Source: Chloroflexota bacterium (GTDB lineage: Bacteria > Chloroflexota > Anaerolineae > Promineifilales > Promineifilaceae). Taken from it: a DNA stretch of 6,941 bases. Made by a program: the position numbers and the translations under genes. Of the stretch, positions 1 to 5,229 are shown in pieces. The notes beneath the pieces are model-generated. The model was not told the origin of the DNA and searched no databases. It saw only the letters and a list, made by a program, of their open reading frames with translations. Positions within the stretch are counted from its first letter, which is position 1. Each line of letters starts with the position of its first letter. The stretch covers positions 1 through 6,941 of the forward strand of contig CAUJGI010000143.1 of assembly GCA_963169155.1 (NCBI GenBank), read 5' to 3'.

Positions 1-323
1 CCCGGTATCCCTGGCCGGGCAACGTGCGCGAGCTGGAGATGGCGCTGGAGCGGGCGGCTTACCAGAGCAGCGATCACGTGATTCGGGTGGTAGATTTGCC
101 CGAAGGTGTACGTAACGGCCGTGTGGTGATCGGGCGGGGGCCGGAAGCGCAGCCGGTGCTTTCGGCGGCTGAGGCGGAGCGCGAAGCGATCATTCGAGCG
201 GGTTGGGCCTGCAAGGGACACGTTTCTGAGATGGCCCGCGAATTAAAAATCGGCCGTACCACACTGTGGCGCAAGATGAAACTACACCAAATTGGCTCGG
301 ATTATTTCAGGAACGGCCGTTGA
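1..323 (+). CDS. dhaR: DhaR-type transcriptional activator, C-terminal end (5' end outside window)
   Basis: This is the last 106 residues of an enhancer-binding-type regulator; the first full codon is at base 3 and the TGA stop is at 321-323. Visible residues 1-11 read RYPWPGNVREL, the end of the AAA+ domain of sigma54-type activators. A linker with VVDLPEGV follows at about residues 29-36, and a Fis-type helix-turn-helix at about 67-95 ends in IGRTTLWRKMK. That last motif and the preceding EREAIIRA segment closely resemble, from memory, E. coli DhaR, which activates dhaKLM and is controlled by DhaL (activating) and DhaK (inhibiting). Its place directly upstream of glpF-dhaK-dhaL-glpK-dhaM supports this. 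The stop lies inside an AACGGCCGTT repeat, which supplies the C-terminal NGR residues. A related Fis-type activator of the AcoR group cannot be excluded, since the sensor and central domains are outside the window. Confidence 0.85.
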   Translation, partial: RYPWPGNVRELEMALERAAYQSSDHVIRVVDLPEGVRNGRVVIGRGPEAQPVLSAAEAEREAIIRAGWACKGHVSEMARELKIGRTTLWRKMKLHQIGSDYFRNGR

Positions 324-344
324 AAACGTTGCCTTCAGACGCTG

Positions 345-361
345 TGTTTCATAACGAAACA
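345..361 (+). promoter_or_regulatory. Upstream activator-site candidate, palindrome 1
   Basis: TGTTTCATAACGAAACA has 6-bp arms TGTTTC/GAAACA around a 5-bp centre. It has the same length and outer arms as the palindrome centred 32 bp downstream. Its centre (353) lies about 92 bp upstream of the start site predicted from the promoter at 409-438, a usual place for an activator. Binding by the adjacent DhaR-like protein is inference. Confidence 0.55.
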
Positions 362-376
362 ACATCACCACTTTCG

Positions 377-393
377 TGTTTCACTGTGAAACA
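377..393 (+). promoter_or_regulatory. Upstream activator-site candidate, palindrome 2
   Basis: TGTTTCACTGTGAAACA is a perfect dyad with 8-bp arms around a single central T. It shares the TGTTTC and GAAACA ends with palindrome 1, and the centres (353 and 385) are 32 bp apart, about three helical turns. The site lies about 60 bp upstream of the predicted transcription start. Two matched, phased dyads beside a Fis-type activator gene suggest cooperative binding by two dimers. Which protein binds is not shown by the sequence. Confidence 0.6.
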
Positions 394-408
394 AAACAGA
401 CCACTTCA

Positions 409-438
409 TTGAATGAATCACCCCCTTACTCGTATAGT
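409..438 (+). promoter_or_regulatory. Candidate sigma70-type promoter for glpF-dhaKL-glpK
   Basis: A -35-like TTGAAT (409-414) and a -10-like TATAGT (433-438) are separated by 18 bp. The predicted start is near 445, leaving a 5' leader of about 320 nt before glpF. The -35 overlaps a third, unrelated palindrome, TTCATTGAATGAA (405-417). A weaker alternative nearer glpF is TTGTTG (680-685) with TGTAAT (703-708) at 17-bp spacing. The choice between them is inference. Confidence 0.45.
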
Positions 439-467
439 ATCTGGGTATTGTACAAACTACACAACTA

Positions 468-597
468 GACCGAACCTTACATTGTAGTCACTGCCCAATT
501 AAATCTTCACTAACTGAATTGACAGGAAACCGGCTGTTTCGGTTGTCTATTTGTGTCTGCACGTCTGTCGGGCAGTTCGGTCTTTTTTGCTTCCTGT
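468..597 (+). promoter_or_regulatory. Foldable leader, possible transcription attenuator
   Basis: Several segments are complementary. ACAGGAA (522-528) pairs with TTCCTGT (591-597). Directly inside it, ACCGGCTG (529-536) can pair with CAGTTCGGT (573-581) with one bulged T, just before a T6 run (583-588). GACCGAAC (468-475) and ACTGCCC (490-496) can instead pair with GTTCGGTC (575-582) and GGGCAGT (570-576). AACCG (528-532) can also pair locally with CGGTT (540-544). Competing partners before a T-run are what an attenuator would show. I do not recognise a known riboswitch class, and the loop is long (about 36 nt), so the call is tentative. Confidence 0.3.
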
Positions 598-765
598 AGT
601 GCCCGGTCATTGCAGGTAAGGAGGTAGGAACCACGGGGATTACGCTAATACAACCACCACTTTTTTCTGTTGAACCATTTTGTTGTTTTTTACCTGTACA
701 GCTGTAATGCTGTATCTATTTCTCAGGGAACTTGGAAGAAGTAAAACATTTAAGGAGAGGATAAC

Positions 766-1506
766 ATGAGTCCTTTTGTAGGCGAAATTGTCGGGACAAT
801 GCTGCTCATTCTTTTGGGTGATGGTGTTGTAGCCAACGTGTTGTTGAACAAATCAAAAGGTCAAAACGCAGGCTGGATGGTTATTACCACGGGCTGGGGT
901 TTGGCAGTATTTGTTGGGGCATTTTCGGTAGCGGCCGTTAGCGGCGCGCATTTAAATCCAGCCGTGACGATTGGTCTGGCGGTAGCGGGTAACTTCGAGT
1001 GGGGTCAGGTATTCCCCTACATCATTGCCCAAATGATTGGTGCTTTCCTGGGTGCCGTGCTGGTCTACCTGCACTACTTCCCGCACTGGGCCGTGACCAG
1101 TGACCCCGGTTTGAAACTGGCTGTGTTTTCTACAGGCCCGGCCATTCGCAACGTGGTTTGGAACCTGGTTAGTGAAATCATCGGCACGTTTGCCCTGGTC
1201 TTTGGCATTCTGGTTATTAAGGGCGTGATGATGGATCCTAGCGGTTCGGCCGTTCCGCTCAACATGGGCGCTTTGGGCATTATCCCGGTTGCTTTCCTGG
1301 TCTGGGGTATTGGTTTGTCTTTGGGCGGCTCGACCGGGTATGCTATTAACCCGGCGCGTGACCTTGGCCCGCGTATTGCCCATTTCCTCCTGCCCATCCC
1401 CGGCAAAGGCGATTCCGACTGGGCGTACAGCTGGATTCCGGTTGTTGGCCCCATCATTGGTGGCGCCCTGGGTGCTATCCTGTGGGTCGCTCTCGGAAAA
1501 TTCTAA
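766..1506 (+). CDS. glpF: Glycerol uptake facilitator, aquaglyceroporin
   Basis: This is a 246-residue member of the MIP/aquaporin family, forming a channel in the cytoplasmic membrane for passive glycerol entry, probably also DHA and water. The two pore half-helix motifs are present: NPA at 64-66 (in SGAHLNPAVT) and NPARD at 195-199 (in GYAINPARDLGPR). The Asp after the second NPAR is the mark of glycerol-conducting rather than water-only members. Six hydrophobic helices can be traced, with glycine-rich packing (IGAFLGAV at 91-98, IIGGALGA at 230-237). By alignment from memory with E. coli GlpF, the selectivity filter would be Trp44, Tyr192 and Arg198; E. coli has Phe at the second position. 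The ATG at 766 follows AAGGAG (752-757) by 8 nt. It is first in the operon, so entry is coupled to the kinases downstream. Confidence 0.96.
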   Translation: MSPFVGEIVGTMLLILLGDGVVANVLLNKSKGQNAGWMVITTGWGLAVFVGAFSVAAVSGAHLNPAVTIGLAVAGNFEWGQVFPYIIAQMIGAFLGAVLVYLHYFPHWAVTSDPGLKLAVFSTGPAIRNVVWNLVSEIIGTFALVFGILVIKGVMMDPSGSAVPLNMGALGIIPVAFLVWGIGLSLGGSTGYAINPARDLGPRIAHFLLPIPGKGDSDWAYSWIPVVGPIIGGALGAILWVALGKF

Positions 1507-1706
1507 AAATCACCGAGCAGGGGTAAAGGGAGACTCATTGGTTTGTGGTTTATTGACCATATGAGAAGACCTGAAACACTCTGTTGATTTTTACCCGAAA
1601 CAAAATTGAGTTGAGGGTGCTTCAACCCGGTTTTGGCGCTTCTCCAGGGTAGAAGCGCCCTCAATTCTGGTATGAGTATTCCCCCTTTGGGTGAAGGAGA
1701 GTCCAC
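1507..1706 (+). promoter_or_regulatory. glpF-dhaK spacer with competing hairpins
   Basis: This 200-nt spacer holds a perfect 9-bp hairpin, GGCGCTTCT (1635-1643) and AGAAGCGCC (1651-1659) with a 7-nt loop. AATTGAG (1604-1610) and CTCAATT (1660-1666) can enclose it, leaving GTTGA/TCAAC (1610-1614/1622-1626) as a second small hairpin. Alternatively, TTGAGGGTGCTTC (1611-1623) pairs over 13 positions, one G-T, with GAAGCGCCCTCAA (1652-1664), and the first hairpin cannot then form. No T-run follows, so an ordinary intrinsic terminator is unlikely. RNA processing, stabilisation or regulated folding are possible roles. The dhaK ribosome binding site AAGGAG is at 1694-1699. Confidence 0.5.
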
Positions 1707-2780
1707 ATGAAGAAGTTGATCAATGATGTTGACAATGTTGTCAGAGAGCAGCTTGAAGGGATGGCTCTGGCCCATCCCGATGCAATCAAGGTGAATTACG
1801 ATCCGTATTTTGTGGTGCGGGCTGATGCGCCAGTTGAAGGCAAGGTAGCCATTATTTCTGGTGGTGGCAGCGGTCATGAACCCATGCACGGCGGTTTTGT
1901 GGGGATGGGTATGCTGGACGGCGCCTGCCCTGGTGAAGTGTTCACCTCGCCCACACCAGACCAGATGTACGAATGTGCCAAAGCCGTAGACAGCGGCGCG
2001 GGCGTGTTGTTCCTGGTGAAGAATTACACCGGGGATGTGCTGAACTTTGAAACGGCCGCTGAACTGGCCTATGCCGACGGCATTAAAGTACAGTCCATTC
2101 TGGTTGATGACGATGCGGCGGTAAAAGACAGCCTCTACACCGCGGGCCGCCGTGGCGTTGGGGCTACGGTCATCGTGGAGAAAATTGTGGGCGCAGCGGC
2201 TGAAGCTGGCTACAACCTGGGCCAATGTGCTGACCTGGCGCGTAAGGTGAACATGTACGGCCGTTCCATCGGTATCGCCCTCACGTCTTGCACGGTGCCT
2301 GCCGCCGGTAAGCCCACCTTTGATCTGGGCGATGGCGAATTTGAGTTTGGCATCGGTATTCATGGTGAACCGGGCCGTCAGCGGCTGCCCATGAAATCGG
2401 TGGATGAGATTACCGCCATGATGGCTGCGGCCGTTTTGGACGATGAAGCGTACTCCCGCACCGTGCGCGAATGGGACAACGAAGAAGGGACCTGGTTCGA
2501 TAAAGAACTCACCGACGAACCGTTTAAATCCGGTGACTCTGTGATTGCGTTTGTCAACAGCATGGGCGGTACGCCAGTCTCCGAGCTGTACGCCGTTTAC
2601 CGCAAGTTGGCAGCCGAATGTGAGGCCCGCGGCGTAAAGATTGCGCGCAACCTGATTGGCCCCTACATCACTTCCCTCGAAATGCAGGGTTGTTCCATCA
2701 CGCTGGTAAAAACAGATGATGAGATCCTCAAATTCTGGGACGCACCGGTTAACACGCTGGGCTTGCGCTGGGGAGCCTAA
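1707..2780 (+). CDS. dhaK: PTS-dependent dihydroxyacetone kinase, substrate-binding subunit DhaK
   Basis: The 357-residue protein matches DhaK (E. coli 356 aa) over its full length. DhaK binds DHA as a covalent hemiaminal on a histidine and receives phosphate from DhaL, giving DHA phosphate for glycolysis in the cytoplasm. The start [18 protein letters not shown] is typical. [13 protein letters not shown] (51-63) carries His57 of the substrate pocket, NYTGD ends at Asp110, the proposed catalytic acid, and GIGIHGEPG (215-223) carries His219, which binds [20 protein letters not shown] (134-150) and CTVPAAGKP (195-203) are also conserved. AAGGAG lies 7 nt before the ATG. In E. coli, DhaK also represses DhaR, so this product may feed back on the upstream regulator. 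There is no sign of truncation, and no C-terminal ATP-binding domain as in the single-chain ATP-dependent kinases. Confidence 0.97.
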   Translation: MKKLINDVDNVVREQLEGMALAHPDAIKVNYDPYFVVRADAPVEGKVAIISGGGSGHEPMHGGFVGMGMLDGACPGEVFTSPTPDQMYECAKAVDSGAGVLFLVKNYTGDVLNFETAAELAYADGIKVQSILVDDDAAVKDSLYTAGRRGVGATVIVEKIVGAAAEAGYNLGQCADLARKVNMYGRSIGIALTSCTVPAAGKPTFDLGDGEFEFGIGIHGEPGRQRLPMKSVDEITAMMAAAVLDDEAYSRTVREWDNEEGTWFDKELTDEPFKSGDSVIAFVNSMGGTPVSELYAVYRKLAAECEARGVKIARNLIGPYITSLEMQGCSITLVKTDDEILKFWDAPVNTLGLRWGA

Positions 2781-2880
2781 GATCGGTAATCAGTTATCGG
2801 TAATCGGTAGCTGCAACAAACACCGATTACCGGTTACCGACCACCGAACGCGAAGCGGTCGCGCAGCGACATTACCAAAG
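2781..2880 (+). repeat. Intergenic repeat element between dhaK and dhaL
   Basis: ATCGGTAATC occurs twice with a 14-bp period (2782-2791, 2796-2805). CGGTAATCGGT (2798-2808) is the exact inverted complement of ACCGATTACCG (2822-2832), with a 13-nt loop and imperfect pairing continuing outward to about 2790/2840. A second small hairpin, GTCGC-GCA-GCGAC, lies at 2858-2870. The whole dhaK-dhaL spacer consists of this material plus the dhaL ribosome binding site. It looks like a short dispersed repeat inserted between two genes usually close together. Copies elsewhere in the genome cannot be seen here. Confidence 0.65.
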
Positions 2881-2899
2881 AAGGAGCGGGTCTCTCATC

Positions 2900-3529
2900 A
2901 TGATAACCAAGGACCAGATTGTGCGGTGGCTTGAAAAGACAGCGGCCGTTTTGCAGGCAAACAAAACCTACCTCACCGATTTAGACAGCGCCATTGGTGA
3001 TGCCGACCACGGCACCAACATGGATCGCGGCTTTAAGAAGGTGATGGAAAAATTACCCACTGTTTTCGATAATGATATTGGCAATATTCTCAAAACAACC
3101 GGCATGACGTTGATTTCCAGCGTGGGCGGGGCCAGCGGCCCGCTGTATGGCACGTTTTTTATGCGCAGCGGTATGGCGATTGCCGCCAAGGAAGAGCTGA
3201 GTGACGAAGATTTGTTCACTCTGCTGCAAGCCGGGGTTGAGGGCATTTTACAGCGCGGTCGGCCAAACCTGGAAGACAAGACGATGTACGATGCCTGGGC
3301 ACCAGCGCTGGAAGCGATGCAAGGCGCTTTGTCTACCGGAATGGGAACAGTAGAGGTGTTGGAAACGGCCGTTGCCGCCGCTGAACAAGGCATGAAAAAC
3401 ACGATTCCCCTTCAGGCCCGCAAAGGGAGAGCCAGCTACCTGGGCGAACGCAGCATCGGCCACCAGGACCCGGGGGCAACCTCGTCCTACCTGATGCTCA
3501 ACGCCCTGCTTGAAACAGTGAAAGAATAA
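2900..3529 (+). CDS. dhaL: PTS-dependent dihydroxyacetone kinase, ADP-binding subunit DhaL
   Basis: The 209-residue protein matches DhaL (E. coli about 210 aa). DhaL holds ADP/ATP as a fixed cofactor, takes phosphate from DhaM and passes it to DHA on DhaK. LDSAIGDADHGTNM (28-41) carries Asp29, Asp34 and Asp36, which bind the two magnesium ions of the nucleotide, followed by His37. SSVGGASGPLYGTFF (73-87) is the nucleotide-binding loop, and QARKGRASYLGERSIGHQDPG (172-192) is the conserved C-terminal signature. ATG 2900 gives the expected N-terminus (ITKDQIVRWL). The ribosome binding site AAGGAG (2881-2886) is rather far away at 13 nt. With a dhaM gene nearby, the PTS-dependent type is much likelier than the ATP-dependent one. 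In E. coli, ADP-loaded DhaL activates DhaR. Confidence 0.96.
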   Translation: MITKDQIVRWLEKTAAVLQANKTYLTDLDSAIGDADHGTNMDRGFKKVMEKLPTVFDNDIGNILKTTGMTLISSVGGASGPLYGTFFMRSGMAIAAKEELSDEDLFTLLQAGVEGILQRGRPNLEDKTMYDAWAPALEAMQGALSTGMGTVEVLETAVAAAEQGMKNTIPLQARKGRASYLGERSIGHQDPGATSSYLMLNALLETVKE

Positions 3530-3540
3530 TTAGCACCGTC

Positions 3541-3590
3541 ACCCCAACCAGATACCCTCCCCATTTCAGGCGGAGGGCCAGGGCGGGGGT
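3541..3590 (+). repeat. GC-rich hairpin between dhaL and glpK
   Basis: CCCTCC (3555-3560) pairs with GGAGGG (3572-3577) across an 11-nt loop. Flanking ACCCC (3541-3545) and GGGGT (3586-3590) can add a weak outer stem. No T-run follows, so it is not a standard terminator. It resembles a REP-like or mRNA-stabilising intergenic element. The spacer is otherwise empty apart from the glpK ribosome binding site AAGGAG at 3625-3630. Confidence 0.35.
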
Positions 3591-3635
3591 AATCTGCGAA
3601 ATTTGTGGATTATTTACTTTTAGGAAGGAGTAAAA

Positions 3636-5141
3636 ATGTCAAAATATGTAGCAGCAATTGATCAGGGTACCACCAGTACCCGTTGTATGATTTTCAACCA
3701 CAGCGGTGAATCCGTTGCCTCCCATCAAATGGAGCATGAACAAATTTACCCCAAGCCGGGTTGGGTTGAGCATGATCCCATGGAAATTTGGGCGCGTACC
3801 CAAGATGTGGTGAAAGGCGCTCTGGAACGCGCGGGCATCACATACAAAGATTTGGCCGCTGTTGGCATCACCAACCAGCGTGAAACCACGGTTATCTGGG
3901 ACAAAAACACCGGCAAGCCGTATCACAATGCCCTTGTCTGGCAAGACACCCGCAATGCTGGAATCGTGGCCGAGATGGCCAAAGACGGCGGGCAAGATCG
4001 CTTCCGTCCGCAGGTAGGTCTGCCATTGGCCACCTACTTCTCTGGCCTGAAAGTGAAATGGCTGCTCGATAACGTGCCTGCCATCCGCGCCGCGGCCGAT
4101 GCTGGCGACGCTATCTTTGGCAACATCGACACCTGGCTCATCTGGCACCTGACCGGTGGCGTGAATGGTGGTGTGCATGTGACGGACGTGACCAACGCTT
4201 CCCGCACCATGCTCATGAACCTGGACACGCTCAGCTGGAACCAGGATATCGCCAAGGCAATGGGCATCCCCATGTCCATGCTGCCCACAATTAAATCCTC
4301 CTCCGAGGTGTACGGCTACACCCTGGACAATGGCCCGTTTGGTGGGCGTGTACCGGTGGCTGGCGACCTGGGTGACCAGCAAGCCGCGACGGTGGGGCAA
4401 GCCTGCTTCAGCCCCGGCGAAGCCAAAAACACCTACGGCACCGGCTGCTTCATGATCCTGAACACTGGCACCGAGCCAGTTCCCTCCAACAACGGTTTGC
4501 TCACCACCATGTGCTACAAGTTTGGCGATCAACCGGCTGTGTACGCCCTGGAAGGCTCCATCGCCATCACCGGCGCGTTGGTGCAGTGGCTGCGCGACAA
4601 CCTGAAGATGATCAAATCCGCTCCTGAGGTGGAAGATCTGGCCAAGACGGTTGAGGACAATGGCGGCATCTACTTTGTGCCCGCTTTCTCCGGCCTGTAT
4701 GCGCCGTATTGGAAAGATGATGCCCGCGGCGTGATTGCTGGTCTGACCCGCTACGTCAACCGGGGTCACTTTGCCCGCGCCACGCTGGAAGCCACCGCTT
4801 ACCAGACCCGCGAAGTGCTGGACGCCATGAATGCCGACTCCGGCGTGGATCTGACGGCCCTGAAGGTTGATGGTGGTATGGTCTTCAACAACATGCTGAT
4901 GCAGTTCCAGGCAGACGTGTTGGGCGTGCCGGTCATTCGGCCGAAGGTAGCGGAAACCACTGCCCTGGGCGCGGCTTATGCGGCTGGTCTGGCGGTTGGC
5001 TTCTGGAAGAACACGGACGAGATGCGCCAAAACTGGGGCATGGACAAGACGTGGGAACCGGACGCAGCCAGCGATGCCAGCAGCGAAAAATACCAGATGT
5101 GGAAGAAGGCGGTTACCCGTACCTTTGATTGGGTTGAGTAA
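3636..5141 (+). CDS. glpK: Glycerol kinase, FGGY family
   Basis: The 501-residue protein matches GlpK (E. coli 502 aa), which uses ATP to convert glycerol to sn-glycerol-3-phosphate in the cytoplasm. The N-terminal phosphate loop is [10 protein letters not shown] (7-16). Glycerol contacts inferred from E. coli are Arg82-Glu83 (NQRETT), Trp102, Tyr134 and Asp247-Gln248 (GDLGDQQAA). The FGGY-C nucleotide side shows NTYGTGCF (265-272), [18 protein letters not shown] (304-321), VDGGMVFNN (411-419) and [17 protein letters not shown] (439-455). AAGGAG lies 5 nt before the ATG. The segment 228-237 lacks the histidine that HPr phosphorylates in Gram-positive enzymes; Gly233 is at the aligned place. 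The E. coli-type EIIA-glucose contact near the C-terminus is not evident either. PTS control of this kinase is therefore doubtful. A strong terminator follows 21 bp after the stop. Confidence 0.97.
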   Translation: MSKYVAAIDQGTTSTRCMIFNHSGESVASHQMEHEQIYPKPGWVEHDPMEIWARTQDVVKGALERAGITYKDLAAVGITNQRETTVIWDKNTGKPYHNALVWQDTRNAGIVAEMAKDGGQDRFRPQVGLPLATYFSGLKVKWLLDNVPAIRAAADAGDAIFGNIDTWLIWHLTGGVNGGVHVTDVTNASRTMLMNLDTLSWNQDIAKAMGIPMSMLPTIKSSSEVYGYTLDNGPFGGRVPVAGDLGDQQAATVGQACFSPGEAKNTYGTGCFMILNTGTEPVPSNNGLLTTMCYKFGDQPAVYALEGSIAITGALVQWLRDNLKMIKSAPEVEDLAKTVEDNGGIYFVPAFSGLYAPYWKDDARGVIAGLTRYVNRGHFARATLEATAYQTREVLDAMNADSGVDLTALKVDGGMVFNNMLMQFQADVLGVPVIRPKVAETTALGAAYAAGLAVGFWKNTDEMRQNWGMDKTWEPDAASDASSEKYQMWKKAVTRTFDWVE

Positions 5142-5162
5142 TCGGCCGTTTTGTTTTTGAAT

Positions 5163-5206
5163 AAAAAGGTTCTCGGCGGCGGAAACGGCCGTCGAGAACC
5201 TTTTTT
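5163..5206 (+). terminator. Strong rho-independent terminator after glpK
   Basis: A 13-bp stem, GGTTCTCGGCGGC (5168-5180) and GCCGTCGAGAACC (5188-5200) with one G-T pair, closes a 7-nt loop. It is flanked by A5 (5163-5167) and T6 (5201-5206), so the paired region can extend to about 18 bp. The A/T symmetry would also allow function on the opposite strand. The right arm overlaps an AACGGCCGT repeat. It ends only 23 nt before the dhaM start codon. Confidence 0.92.
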
Positions 5207-5229
5207 GCACCCGAAAGAAGTGTGGGGGT

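Larger units (their letters stand above)
324..765 (+). promoter_or_regulatory. Long control region and leader between dhaR and glpF
   Basis: This 442-bp gap has no convincing gene. It is more AT-rich than its neighbours and contains, in order, two 17-bp palindromes (345-361, 377-393), a sigma70-like promoter (409-438), and a leader of about 320 nt with several complementary segments and a T6 run (468-597). An AAGGAGG at 618-624 has no start codon at useful distance. A second T6 run lies at 661-666 without a clear hairpin, and a TACAGCTGTA palindrome at 697-706. The glpF ribosome binding site AAGGAG is at 752-757. I found no -24/-12 element with the GG-N10-GC spacing of a sigma54 promoter. That agrees with E. 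coli DhaR, which works with sigma70. Confidence 0.6.

Noticed and set aside
581..590. Possible sigma54 -24/-12 element around TTCGGTCTTTTTTGC
   Set aside because: GG and GC are separated by 8 bp rather than 10, and the rest of the consensus is missing.
618..624. AAGGAGG, a perfect ribosome binding sequence in the glpF leader
   Set aside because: No ATG, GTG or TTG lies 5-12 nt downstream, so I do not call a leader peptide.
661..666. Second T6 run as an intrinsic terminator
   Set aside because: I could not find a stable inverted repeat directly before it.
1503..2363. A 286-codon open frame on the - strand opposite dhaK
   Set aside because: It covers the conserved DhaK coding region and the glpF-dhaK spacer, with no recognisable domain; it is a shadow of the + strand gene.
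2781..2840. CRISPR-like repeat array
   Set aside because: Only two 10-bp direct copies with a 4-bp gap exist, without spacers of regular length and without cas genes.
2716..2934. A 72-codon + strand frame spanning the end of dhaK and the repeat spacer
   Set aside because: It overlaps the dhaK end and dhaL start, has no ribosome binding site at its start, and translates intergenic repeat sequence.
3639..5210. A 523-codon open frame on the - strand opposite glpK
   Set aside because: It is antisense to a clearly conserved gene, its product has no recognisable motif, it is His/Gly/Val-rich as expected from the reverse of GC-biased codons, and it runs through the terminator hairpin.
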